Made by a program: the position numbers and the translations under genes. Positions 1 through 10,414 of a DNA stretch of 64,000 nt are shown piece after piece. The notes beneath the pieces were generated by a model. That model was not told where the DNA came from. It saw only the letters and a list, made by a program, of their open reading frames with translations, and ran no database searches. The DNA is taken from positions 1,550,001 to 1,614,000 of the forward strand of contig JASBNA010000007.1 in the NCBI GenBank assembly GCA_038087015.1, in the 5' to 3' direction. The stretch is from Cerrena zonata. Its lineage: Eukaryota; Basidiomycota; Agaricomycetes; Polyporales; Cerrenaceae. Each line of letters starts with the position of its first letter. Positions within the stretch are counted from its first letter, which is position 1.

Positions 1-1775
1 CAAGGAAAATAGAGGCCAAGAAGAAACGGGAAGCGATGAACGAGCTTATTGCTGATGCGTATGTATTGATTTGTCGTCGAATTTCAAATACGGTTTGACT
101 TACTATTTGAACTCATAGGGAAGAGCAGGATGAAGAAACGATGGAATGGGAACAAGAACAACTTCGACGGGGAGGCCACATGGCAGAGGAGGTACAACTC
201 TCAACCCAAAAGCTCACTTACAAACCCGCACCTAGTAAGTCTCCTCCCTCTTCCTAACAACCACTACTAACATATCTCACCCACAGTACCCCCAGCAACC
301 CCAATCCCAACATTAGGCCCCGCCATCGCCCGACTCACACAATCCCTCTCCAACCTAACCACCTCACATGCTCAACACACAACCTCCATGGCATCCCTCG
401 GAGCCGAACAAACACAACTCGAGATTCGCGAAAACGAGATGCGCACCATGATCGTCAAAGCCGAGGAAAAACGGAGTTGGTTTGTCGCGTTTAGGGAATG
501 GGTGGAGAGCGTAGCGACGTTTTTGGATGAGAAGTTCCCGAAGTTGGAAGAATTGGAGGAGGAGCAGGTGTCGTTATTGCAGGAGAAGTCTGACATGGTC
601 AGGACCAGGAGAGAAAGGGATGACGAGGACGATCTCGAGTTGCTCTTTGGTAGTTTACCGATCCCCCCTCAAGAGGTAGTGGAAGTGGATGAACTTGGTC
701 GTGCACTCCCTCAGACTAATCCGACTCTAGCGAGAAAAGAACGAAACTCTGCACGCGAAGCTCGACGGGTCTATCGCCGTGCTCGCTCTCAAACTCAGAC
801 TCGGGAAGAAGGGTATTCAACAGACGGTTCCCTCCCACCTTCGGATGCAGCAGACTATGACGCTGCCATCGAGAAATTGTTGACAAAAGGAAAAGACGTG
901 CTTTCGGATGTGAAAGCTAAGGATTTCAAAGACCCGATGGCTGGGTTAGGGAAATGGTTTGGGGAATGGAGAGAGAAGTTTGGTGATAGTTATACTGGAG
1001 CGTGGGGTGGATTGGGTATGGTAGGTGCTTGGGAGTTTTGGACGAGATTAGAGATTTTGGGGTGGGATCCGATCGAAGTAAGTTCTCTACGGTGAACATA
1101 ATGTATGCTATACGAAACTAATTGTTTATTTGCTATACAGACCATCAAGACCCTAGATACGTTTGCATGGTATCAATCTCTGCACGATTACTCGCGACCA
1201 CGACAAACCGACGACGACATGCAAACCGAGTCGGATCTGGGACCAGATGGCGATCTCGTCTCGGCGATGATTTCTACAGCTATTATCCCTCGTATATCCC
1301 AGCTTCTCGAGAAAGGTGGTTTAGACCCGTACTCGGCAAAGCACATGCGGAGGTTAATCGATTTGTGTGAGGAAATTGAGATTTCCGTACCAAAGGATAA
1401 TCTCAAATTCGAGGTACGTATCTTCATTTCTCGTACATCTTTTCTACGAAATTTATTCTGACTATATTCTATTCTCTTCAGCTCATCCTGAAATCTGTCT
1501 TTCTAACATTCCAAACAAACATTACCTCAACACACACAACCCTTACTCCTTACCTCGAACTCAACCAACCCCGCTTCGATCCTTCAGCCATCCCAGCTAG
1601 ACGTCGTTTCCTCACCCGCCGTGTGAAATTACTCAACAACTTGCTTCGATGGAGGAAATATGCAGGGGATAAATACGGATTGGGTCAACTTGTAGAGATT
1701 TTGGTAGAGAAAGTGATGTTGCCTGTTGCTGAGAGTGGATGGGAAGTAGGCGGAGAGGAAGTGATGAGAAAGTAG
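1..1775 (+). CDS. GCFC-domain protein (PAXBP1/GCFC2-like splicing factor), 3' part
   Basis: 5'-truncated by the window edge. Exons read as <1-58, 119-234, 287-1077, 1141-1413 and 1482-1775, all with GT-AG borders and continuous frame, ending at TAG 1773-1775. The visible protein starts with a lysine-rich stretch, then an acidic EEQDEETMEWEQEQLRRGG block typical of PAXBP1/GCFC2 proteins, a coiled-coil-like middle (LEELEEEQVSLLQEK), and the GCFC region with WGGLGMVGAWEFWTRLEILG followed by a conserved TFAWYQSLHDY block. In the known family these proteins act in the nucleus in late spliceosome assembly or disassembly, with Prp43 partners. I infer the same here. The N-terminal half lies outside the window. 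Confidence 0.82.
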
Positions 1776-1967
1776 AGGGTATGCTTCCGAGGGAGTTGAT
1801 CCCTGTGGGTTCGAAAGTACGGTTGACATGTACGGTGATTCAGTGTACTTATATTGGCCAGTAAAAATTACCACACAATTTATAACTTTCTATGGACTAT
1901 GGATAGACAACCCATTACCTCAATTGTAGTGTGCTTGAGACTTGATGACTGCAGAAATTCAGGGTTC

Positions 1968-1973
1968 AAAAAA
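1968..1973 (-). terminator. Pol III terminator of tRNA-Lys
   Basis: Read on the minus strand, a run of six T lies about 20 nt downstream of the tRNA-Lys 3' end, the expected place for RNA polymerase III termination. Confidence 0.6.
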
Positions 1974-1992
1974 GAAAGGCCGTGATCATGTA

Positions 1993-2120
1993 GCCCACCG
2001 CGAGGGTCGAACTCGCAGCCTTCAGATGGCACAGTCGCGCCGCGAGGACCCCTACGAGGGGGCCTCGCGGGACGAACAGCTTTAAAAGTCTGACGCTCTA
2101 TCCGATTGAGCTAGGCGGGC
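1993..2120 (-). tRNA. tRNA-Lys (anticodon TTT) with 55-nt intron
   Basis: The reverse strand folds as a tRNA: acceptor GCCCGCC with GGTGGGC, D stem GCTC/GAGC, anticodon stem TCAGA/TCTGA around loop CTTTTAA, and T arm GCGAG-TTCGACC-CTCGC. The anticodon is TTT, so lysine. The 5' half is 2083-2120 and the 3' half 1993-2027. The 55-nt intron, 2028-2082, sits in the canonical place one base 3' of the anticodon. The mature part is 73 nt before CCA addition. The intron is GC-rich and can form a long hairpin (see findings). Confidence 0.93.
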
Positions 2121-2346
2121 TCGCTCAAAGGTCCTGCCTAATCAGCCCATCTCCAAAAGCACATGCACGTGATCACTCAGCCAATAGCAAGACGTCATTG
2201 AAGGCCGGACTGACCCGCACCGGCCGAAGAGAGGCTGAGGCAAAAGAAGGAACGTCACACGAAAGAGCTCCAGCTCACTTTCTCCCTGGTTCAACCGTTC
2301 ACACCTTCGTTGGTTTGTGTTTAGATTTCTTAAACTCTAAAAAATT

Positions 2347-3271
2347 ATGGCCTCTCGTCTTGGTCGTCGTGCTTTCCTTAATGTCTCTCGTTCAGCTTCC
2401 AGCGCAAGAGTGGCTGGACGGAATGCAGGGAGGAGGTTGATGAGCAGTTCTGCGGCTGAACATGCACCTAAGAGCGATTTGCCGTGGCAGGTAAATATAA
2501 CACCTCGGAACAAACAGCTAGGAATTCAAACATGATGATGTCTTGTAGATTGGTTCTGCAGCGATTTTCGGCCCCTTGGTATGTCCACCACCTCACTGTG
2601 CGGTATTTCCGCTTTAACTTGAACCTATTGCTCTCTTGTGTAATTAGTGCTTCTGGTTACTCACTGGTCATGGTCAAGAGAAAGCGAAACACACTGCGGA
2701 ACACCATGGGGCCAAGGAACACGGACACTCAGAACCTGCTCATGAGACAGCGGAACCCATTAAGGATGACGAGGGCACTGAAGCCTCTGCGGAGGAAGTG
2801 AAGGAGTCGGTTCAAGCAGCCGTCGTATGTATACCTCTGGCTATGCGTTTAATTCGTCGGTTGGTTCTCATATCTTTGGACATAGAGCGAGGATTCTCCA
2901 AAGGATGCCCAAGCTGCCGAAGAGAAGGTTCGCTCTGCCCTTACCAGCTCAACAATGACGAAGCTAACAACCTCATAGGAGGAAACTGCACCAGCAACTG
3001 AGGAGCCTGAATCACCAGTGACGGAGTCCGGCGTTCCAAAGGGTGAAGATGCGGAATCTGCTCCCGTTGAACAAAAAGAGAAGCCTGCACCTGAGGCCAA
3101 GTCAAGCACGCTCGAGAATGAGGAAACCGGCAAGGCTGATCTGGGTGAGGCTCGTGCTGCTGCCAAGGTATGTTGTCATTTTTGAAGATGTGCGTTGTTG
3201 AGTGTTGATGTTTCTGTTTGCGTTTGATGTAGTCTGGACAAGATCCCAAGGAGGCTTCTGAGAGCCAATAG
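2347..3271 (+). CDS. Small acidic single-pass protein with mitochondrial presequence
   Basis: Six exons (2347-2490, 2549-2578, 2648-2824, 2886-2927, 2979-3167, 3233-3271) give 206 residues with no frame break. The N terminus is rich in Arg, Ser and Ala and lacks acidic residues for about 40 residues (MASRLGRRAFLNVSRSASSA), as in mitochondrial presequences. A short hydrophobic segment follows, IGSAAIFGPLCFWLLTGHG. The remaining 140 residues are dominated by Glu, Ala, Lys and Pro and look disordered. I do not recognise a family. An inner-membrane or intermembrane-space protein anchored by the single segment is an inference. The second exon is only 30 nt. Confidence 0.72.
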
Positions 3272-3761
3272 GTGATACGCCTGGACTTGTTGTCGTAATA
3301 CTGTGACACTGCTGTTGTAGATATCGACGTTTTGCTTTGCTTGATATTAGACGTTCGTTTCTACTTGTTATTGAAACCGAGGCATGACAGATAGTGAGAA
3401 AGATAAGATGGGAGGCGAGAGCGGTTCGAGCCTTGATTGTGGTTGTTCGGTGTTGATGTAAGCAAGGGGACGTAAGCGAGCAAGTAGTGATAGCCCCAGA
3501 GTGAGGAAAGGCCTCTGCTGTGTTCGCACTCTCAGCTGCGACTCTTGTACCTTTTTGTCCTTTCCGCAAGCAGGGGCAGGTTCTCTGCGTCTGGCTTAGG
3601 CTGCTACTGGTCCTCTCTCTGTTCGTTTCTTCCGAACATCGTCTCTCCTTTTATCTCCACCACTGTCCTGTCTCCATTGTGTTTGGCAACCCGGCGTCCC
3701 GACTGTCTATACTTCTCATTTTACCCCAACCCAACACCTGTAACCCAAAACACCTCAGAAA
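3272..3761. other. Intergenic, pyrimidine-rich promoter of the 3762 gene
   Basis: No gene seen. The last 170 bases before the ATG at 3762 are CT-rich with CCAACCC-like tracts, a common look of fungal core promoters. No clear TATA box. Confidence 0.5.
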
Positions 3762-5818
3762 ATGTCTGGACCTCTTCTAAATCGTTCCCACTCCTCCGAG
3801 AGCTTCGATTCCTTTCGTGAAAGCGGTCCCTCACATCTCGACCTAAACCCAAATCGTCCTAGTTCATCAGACGAAGACGATGATGATAGGGAAACTCCTA
3901 TGAATGGCTACGACTCTTCCGCAGCGCTCATTCTCGTCTCAGACGGAGAAGACTTTGACAACGAGCTCTCTGTTTCTTTTGACCTCAGTAGCGACGACTC
4001 TGATGAGGACGAACAGGATTCTCAATTTGAACGTCTTCGATCATCCTCCATCCCCCCTCTGACCTCATCTTCGGTCTTTCTCTTCCTTCTCGCACCCTTA
4101 CTCAAGCTAGGTGCAATCCTAGCTGTCGAAGTGGACCAAACAGACGATAACGGCGATGGAATTCTTACCGCTTTACCCTTGCAATGGGCCATTCCTGCGT
4201 TGTGTATCTTTGCCGTGCTATGTGCGTTCACGAGGCAGATCTGGTACATGCTTGCCAAGTATGTGAGAAGAGCGGATATGGAGGAGATTCTCTTGCAGGC
4301 GTTTGCGAGGAAGAGGGGGAGTGGGAGTGAGAAGCGGAGAAGGAGGATTAGGACTGGTGTCAGGTTTTGTGTGGGTGCGTTCAGGGTGTTGCTTGGAGTA
4401 GTCTATCTACGAGGTGAGTTGATTTTGTGACTTTTTGAGATATGTGTATTTGTGATTTCATTTCGCGAATCGTTCGAAGGTGAAATAAAACGCACTTCTC
4501 GACGATCAACTCTCCACATACTCAAATATCCAATATCTAATCATAACCACTCACTGATTCATTTGCTTTCAATTCACAGCATCAACCGACGTCCTCCTAC
4601 CACTCCTCCCTCCCACTCTACTCGTCCCAACCCGGTATCCTCTCACTCTCCTCGTCGCACTTCTCGTCTCCCCACTCTGCTTTGCAAAGTCACTCAGCGC
4701 AACACCTGTCCTCTACGCAACTTGGATCTCGATAGCCACATTTGTCGCATGGCTAGCATGTACTGCTTACGCCCACGCTAAAGGCATCCTAACGACGAAT
4801 CCGGCCGGTGACTCGCTAGGCAGCTTATGGCAAGGAATAAGTGCGTCATTCTTGTTTGTGATATCAACAAAAGTCTAATCTCATGATTTCATGTAGGTGT
4901 GATTGCATTCGCCTTCACAACATCCTTCACTCTCCCACTCTACGCTGCCCTCCGAGGGAACGATCCAACCAGGCGCATCCAAATCCAAACGTTCAAACTC
5001 CTTCAAACTACTCTCCCTTCTCTCTGTAGGCCTCGCTGCACTCTTCATCGTCCCCCTAATCTGTTTCGAAGCTTCAGAGTCTCCAGTAAGTTCCCATTCC
5101 TTACAAACTCCACGAAATAGTGATCCAATTTTGACTTTCAAGCGGCATACACAGACACATAATCCTTCAACTGCTTTCAGAGTCCTCATGGCACTGCTCA
5201 ATGCTATTACACTCGCATTGACGATCCCGCTCATAGTGATCACGTGCCGAGTCTGCCATTACCCTGTGGCACTGAGGAGGAGGTCGGAAGTGCCTGTGTC
5301 GAAGGGAGTGTTGTATGTGGTCATGGTCGCGCTGGGGATGGTCCCTCAAGATTGGGCGCATGTATTGAGTGATGTAGTTATGGTCGGAGCTTTCTTTAGT
5401 ACATATGTTCTACCAGGTACGTCTCCATTCCCACCAATCCCTAACACTAACACCCTGACCAAAAAATACTTCTTCAATTATAGCTGCAATCCACATAATC
5501 ATGCACAACTTCCGCCGCCCCCTCTCAATCGTCATCCCCCCCAGTGCACCAATAACACCCAACCCAGCATACACCCGCGACCCTCCATACCTCTCCAACT
5601 CCCACATCTACCCCTCACCCTCCGGTCTCTCCGCGTCGAGCCCGTTGAGTGCTAGTTCATCTAGGGACGACGAGCTGTTGCAGAGGAAAGAACAGACGTT
5701 GCAGAGACGGAGGTTGACGAGGAGGATCGTTTGGGATATTGGGGTTTGGGTGCTTTTGCTGCCTGTTGGGGGTGGGGGGTTGGTTTGGGCTGCGGGGAGG
5801 ATCGCTGGTCGATGGTGA
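3762..5818 (+). CDS. Multi-pass membrane protein, possibly amino-acid/auxin permease-like (frame break in exon 3)
   Basis: Exons 3762-4413, 4580-4840, 4897-5416 and 5484-5818. The first 100 residues are an acidic Ser/Asp-rich cytosolic tail. About ten hydrophobic segments follow, including SSVFLFLLAPLLKLGAILAV, AIPALCIFAVLCAF and VIAFAFTTSFTLPLYAALRG. The last of these resembles the mid-protein segment of AAAP/SLC38 transporters, but the match is weak and the family call is tentative. The exon-3 frame changes near the GGG at 4956-4958: upstream membrane segments are in one frame, downstream ones (LLSLLSVGLAALFIVPLICF) in another. The exon sum is 1 mod 3, as expected for one extra base. An in-frame optional 57-nt intron at 5086-5142 cannot be decided. 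Confidence 0.6.
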
Positions 5819-6551
5819 TTTGTGTCGTTTGTGTTTGTGTTTGTGTTGTGTTTGTGAGAAGACTAAAGGATGGTGAGGTGGGGGGTAGAAAGACGGGATG
5901 TGGGAATAAGTCTTTCTGTTGTATATGTGAACATTTTTAGCATTTTTCTTGTGTTATTTTTTCTTTCTTGTTTCTTGGTTGATGTTTCCTATGTATTTGT
6001 ATTTGTTATCGAACAATGTTTAGCTTTGTAGCTGTGTATCATCAATTTGGCTTCAGTATGTCTGGCGTACTACCCTTTCGCTTCCTCGCTTCCCCCGTTC
6101 TCCAGTCTGTAGAATTGGGGTGGTCACCTCGTCGTATCTTTGGTTGGCTCAGTTCGCGTCGAACATTGGCTCACCCATCACAGACCATGAGTTTGCAAAA
6201 GCACGCATGAAATATGAACATCGAACGTCGAAGGAATCAAAAGGGCATGCATAGGTAGATATACATTATTACTACATGGTGTCATAGAATGAATATACAA
6301 TGGAGTAATCCAGAACGAAAGAAAAATCGCATAGTTAATTAATCGCGAGTCCCAGCTCGCTTTTTATGTTTTTGGTTTGTTTGATGTTTTTGTCCTTTTT
6401 GGAGGATGTAGATATCCAGAGTATATAACGGGGTAGGGAAAAAAGAGTGGGGTGGCCAACCAGTAAAGGTGGACCTATTAGAGAGTCTAATTCTTGACGA
6501 GTCGACGACTCGATAATTTAAGGCGGATGATTGGTGGAAGACCAATCGGAA
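5819..6551. other. Convergent intergenic region
   Basis: Lies between two converging genes. It contains GT-rich sequence directly after the 5818 stop (repeated GTTTGTGTTTGTG) that probably belongs to the 3' UTR. No gene seen. Confidence 0.5.
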
Positions 6552-7256
6552 TTATACAGTTTGTCGTTTTGATTTTGCTTCGGGTTTCGTTTGTTGCTCT
6601 TTTAGGGATGCGAGTTCTTCCATGATTTGCGCTACGACGCCAAATGAACTCTTCAGAATCTCGAACTAAACACAGAAGAAGAAACCGAAGAACATACCTC
6701 TCCAAATCATGTCATCATTGATCGACAACAAAAGATTCTGCCTCTTATCCTTGGTCAACAATCCTACCGCAATCGCTTTATTCAACAACTCCATCATCCA
6801 ACCCAACGATGTCATCCCCCGCGTCACTTCCACAGATTTAGCAATCGCTTCCCAGATCTCGCGTTCTTTCAAAGAATAGGACCCCAGATGCCCGATAATA
6901 GAGTATTCCGGAGCCTCACATCGTTGAGTAATTGCACCCCGATAGGAGTACGCCCCCTTGTTATCGATAGATAGTCGTAGCTGACGAGAAGAAGCCTGCT
7001 GGTTCACCCATGAGATATAGAAGATCCCATTTTCCTGTTGCAATCCATTTGGCAATGGAAAGTATTTGAGGTGCAGTGTGAGAGACTCCTCAGGATCTTC
7101 CCAGAGTTTGCTGTATCCAGTCTGTGTACTCATATCTTGCACCGTGCCCGTCTTGTAGTAGACGATGTGGCCATCTGGCGAATAGGACATTGGCCCGAGG
7201 CTAGGAGGCGTGTTCCATTGGATACGATAGAGGAGGTTCCTTTTGTTGACTTGCAT
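6552..7256 (-). CDS. Unknown fungal family protein, paralogue A
   Basis: Two exons: 6698-7256 and 6552-6631, joined by a 66-nt intron, give 212 residues. The start is the first ATG of the frame. A shorter 32-nt intron ending at 6666 would be below the size of every other intron here and gives a less protein-like tail, so I chose the longer one. The C-terminal half carries the pattern R-E-I-W-E-A-I, then a tryptophan and LLNKAIAVGLLTKDKR, which is shared with the genes at 12010 and 14219 (REIW/RKLW, then LL-KA-GLL). I know no function for this family. A TATA-like element lies upstream at 7484-7491. Confidence 0.65.
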
Positions 7257-7483
7257 GAGGCGAAGACGGTCGAGAAAGACGCGAGCGAGCGAGATGGCAA
7301 GACGCGTTGAACGGGTAGAGAGAAGAGAAGGTCGAAGGAGAAGCCAGATAGCCAACGAGATCACCTGTAACCTATAGGGGAGCCAAACGAAACGAGGAAG
7401 AGATAACAACGGGTAGAGTAGTAACTTGAAGCGAGTGGAAGGGAAAGAGATCGAGGATGTTTTCTTCTCGTGGGCTCACTCAC

Positions 7484-7491
7484 TTTATATA
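7484..7491 (-). promoter_or_regulatory. TATA box of paralogue A
   Basis: TATATAAA on the minus strand, about 230 bases before the ATG at 7256, followed by a CT-rich leader. Clear TATA boxes are uncommon in the other genes of this window. Confidence 0.5.
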
Positions 7492-8035
7492 TCAACCTGA
7501 CCAGTGTTCGCGTAAGTACAGGTGGCAATCGTACCGGGAGTGATTGGGGAAATGAACGTTAATGAACATTAAACGTTGCGAGTTTGATGGGTCCGGGTCA
7601 AAGGGGTCATTGACACACGCGCAGAGGTGGACAATGGTTACAATTTGAATGAAAACGGTCTGGGATTCATGGTTGCTACTCAAAGGGATCACTTACGTCT
7701 ACCGTCGTAATGCTTCTGAGATACTTGTGTTTAATTTGATGAGGTGTCCTGCACCTCAGGAAACCCCGGTAGTATGGACCAGCTTGAATGTCGCCGCCAA
7801 AGGTGGACAGTGCATAGCCATAGATGGTCTATTGAATCCTGTTCGGCATAGGTTATACCCGCATCGTCTTTCAAGCGTGTCGTAGGACTGCTGGGAGCGA
7901 ATATGGGTACTTTAATATTTAAATGTTCAAGGGAGTAGCAACAAGAAAAAGGATGATTAGAATCCCAGCAAGTCGTCGTACACGCCGCAAGCGAAAGGGC
8001 TGGGTCTGCAAGTCCACACGCGCTTACTCGAGAAC
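7492..8035. other. Intergenic between paralogue A and tRNA-Leu
   Basis: Short open frames on both strands lack splice context and protein-like composition. I see no gene. Confidence 0.45.
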
Positions 8036-8145
8036 GGTGCGATGGCCGAGCGGTCCAAGGCGTGTGACTCAAGCGCTAAGCTTGCCTGCAAAGCGGGTTT
8101 TCTCATCTGGGTATCCAGGCGTGGGTTCAAATCCCACTCGCACCA
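8036..8145 (+). tRNA. tRNA-Leu (anticodon CAA) with about 28-nt intron
   Basis: Acceptor GGTGCGA pairs perfectly with TCGCACC, the discriminator is A, and the D arm GGCCGAGCGGTCCAAGGC and T arm GTGGG-TTCAAAT-CCCAC are standard. The class II variable arm CTGGGTATCCAG identifies a Leu/Ser-type tRNA. The anticodon loop begins CTCAAG, giving CAA and leucine. The total of 110 nt leaves about 28 nt of intron after the anticodon. A T5 Pol III terminator follows at 8149-8153. Confidence 0.9.
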
Positions 8146-8148
8146 CTG

Positions 8149-8153
8149 TTTTT
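8149..8153 (+). terminator. Pol III terminator of tRNA-Leu
   Basis: Five T directly downstream of the tRNA 3' end. Confidence 0.6.
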
Positions 8154-8267
8154 CTCGTTCTTCGTGTGAAGTCCTTGCAAGCTTGCAATATTGCGTCAAG
8201 GCTTTCACTAGCACTTCCACATCCTCTTCACTTGCTTTATCTCGTCATACTTTGGGACTTTAGCATC

Positions 8268-8871
8268 ATGTCGAATCCGGAAACAGCACCCATTCCCTCC
8301 TCCTCGAGTAACTCAAAACGGCCGATATTCCAAACGGAGACAACGGGTTCGTATTGGGGGGACTTGAAGGAAGCGTTCAAAGTACGTGCCTCCTGTTCTA
8401 GTTTACCCAAATATACGCTTGACGTTTACACATAAGAAAGAGAGTATCTTTCGATGACTTCAACAAAATCGGCGAAATTCCTTGCGCGAGAAATAGTTTG
8501 CTGAGCGGAATTGCAAGTGGGGTTGGGATTGGTGCTGTTCGTGCAATGAGTACTAGTACGATTCTTCTACATTGGTCTCTTCGTTTTCTTGGTGAGCTGA
8601 AGATGTCTGTGGGGATCTGCAGGCGCGTTTGCTGCTTCGAATTGGGCACTTGGTACTTTCGTAGTCATCTCACTTGGGACATGGTACGCTTCACTCAACT
8701 GTAGTCATTTATTTTCATATTCTAACTGTATATATTTTGAACAGGCAAATTTGTCAGAAATCTCTCCTTCAAGAACGCACGAGGGTACAGCAAGTGGTCG
8801 AACAAATGCCCAAACGCTTCGTCAAATCAACCGGAGAGTCCCCTTCAACAGACTCACCTCCCTCGAAATAA
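8268..8871 (+). CDS. COX20: Cytochrome c oxidase assembly protein COX20
   Basis: Exons 8268-8381, 8441-8591, 8623-8683 and 8745-8871 give 150 residues. The protein has the COX20 layout: a soluble N terminus, the motif IPCARNSLLSGIASGVGIGA opening a first membrane segment, a short turn, a second segment AASNWALGTFVVISLGTW, then the charged CQKSLLQERTRVQQVVEQMP tail. COX20 is an inner mitochondrial membrane chaperone that binds newly made Cox2 and helps its N-terminal processing and export. The final residues are Ser/Pro-rich. All splice sites are GT-AG and the frame is clean. Confidence 0.88.
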
Positions 8872-9066
8872 GCTTTTGAGACATTCCTCGATGGTCATTG
8901 GATCAATGACAAACAACACGAGGACATCATTATCCTGGATAATGCTGTGAACGTGTATACGCGGTGTATCCGGGTCTAGTCGAACACAATGGTAATAATA
9001 ATAATAAATCTACATCCCTTCTCATTCCGACTTGTATTAAGCAAACGGCCGGATACTCCTTTCTGT

Positions 9067-9882
9067 CTAGGACCACTTTGCACCCCATACGTCCTTCTCC
9101 CAGTTCTCGACCAACTCTGGGTCATCCTTGAATTTTGCTTGGAAATCCGAGAAGCCACCACGGAGGACGTATACTTCGTGTGGCTTATCTTCAGTCTCCT
9201 CTTCGTTTTCCCCTAACCGTATAAGGCGCGTTTGTGCGTATATCTTGTATAATGGCGATATATTGTGAGTACTTTTATTCTTGTAGTGTTTTATATCAAT
9301 AAACATACCCTCGCAGCCTTTGGTCCACTGAACTCAGCCATTAGCACCTCTACACTTCAGACAAAAAATATTCTTGGACATACCGAACTTGTGACAGAGC
9401 GCAGTGAAAGATGACCATAGGGACATCTTTAGTCTGCTCAACGAGTGCGTCTACCTTAGCGTAGAACTCGCTTGATGGGGTGTTTTGTGAGCCTTTGATA
9501 TTGCCACCCCGCCAATCATCATCCCGAACATCAACGATGAAATAGTCTTTTGCTGGGACTTTTTCACTCTTGATGATGGCAGCAAGTTCCTATCGTGGGT
9601 ACGAATAGAGCCAGAATGTGACGTCAAATAACGTAGATCGCATGACGATCAGGGAAAGAGTTAGGCACCGAGACAATTCTATGGGTAAGTGATGATAATA
9701 CGGTGGATAACGGAAGCTTTCGGGCGCACGTCGGGAGTAATATACTTGGTTGCCATCGCCGACTGTGCGAATGAGGACCAGGACGAGTGAAAGGGACGTT
9801 TGTGAGCTGTACGTGCAAAGGTTGATTGTCGAAGACGAGCAGATGTGGCGAATGCAGTAAGTGGCCGCAAGATAGGAAACAT
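9067..9882 (-). CDS. YCH1: CDC25/rhodanese-like phosphatase (Ych1/Ibp1-like) with mitochondrial-type N-terminal extension
   Basis: Exons 9730-9882, 9384-9589, 9309-9327 and 9067-9243 give 184 residues. The rhodanese fold is evident: YITPDELAAIIKSEKVP, FIVDVRDDDWRGGNIKGSQN, then the catalytic loop HCALSQVRGPKAAR with the CX5R signature, and VYVLRGGFSDFQ near the end. The family includes yeast Ych1 and S. pombe Ibp1, small CDC25-like phosphatases, and is related to arsenate reductase Acr2. Unlike them, this protein starts with about 42 residues rich in Arg, Ser, Thr, Ala and Phe without acidic residues, then a second ATG (position 9756, MATKYITPD). Exon 3 is only 19 nt. The gene is divergent from the VDAC gene. 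Confidence 0.85.
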
Positions 9883-10414
9883 CGAGAAGCCTCGTCATTA
9901 TGTCATCCGAAGAACAGTTAGTTTTCCATTCTCAGTTTACGCGCCCAACTCAAATCGATGCACTGTGTGTGGGCAGTCTGATGAAGTGTAGAATGCGAAA
10001 AATTGGCTGGATACGGAAGATAACGCGTTGCTACTGTCTGTAGTGAGCGTTGGCTAGGACATAATCACGGAGCTCCGATGGACGTGTATATGACTGCAGA
10101 GGGTCCTGCATTAAACACGTTCGACCTGGTTTTGGGATTTTGCTTGAGCGCCAGAGTATTGAATAGACTGTGGTATTGGTGAGCCTGTGACGCATGTATG
10201 GCATAATGTATACAGAAGTTATTGAAATCATATTCGAGTGATTGAGCAAATCCCCAGCAGCCTGACATGGATGTCGAGAAAGATCCGGTGGTGTCGATGT
10301 TGGGGAAGGGCACGTCACCAACGTGCGGTTCTACGCGTTCCGGCAAGCCCCGGTCCCCCATAAAGAGCGGTTGCGCGAGAAGAGAGAGCTCAACGTCACG
10401 ACTTTTCATCTACC
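9883..10414. promoter_or_regulatory. Shared divergent promoter of the phosphatase and VDAC genes
   Basis: A 532-bp gap between divergent start codons with no gene of its own. A CT-rich tract precedes the VDAC ATG. Confidence 0.5.

Noticed and set aside
4897..5086. Programmed +1 frameshifting as the reason for the frame breaks
   Set aside because: The sites share no slippery heptamer or stop-codon context and lie in unrelated genes; indel error is simpler.
6666..6697. 32-nt intron in unknown-family paralogue A
   Set aside because: Shorter than all other introns here; a 66-nt intron with the same donor ends at 6632 and gives a more plausible C terminus.
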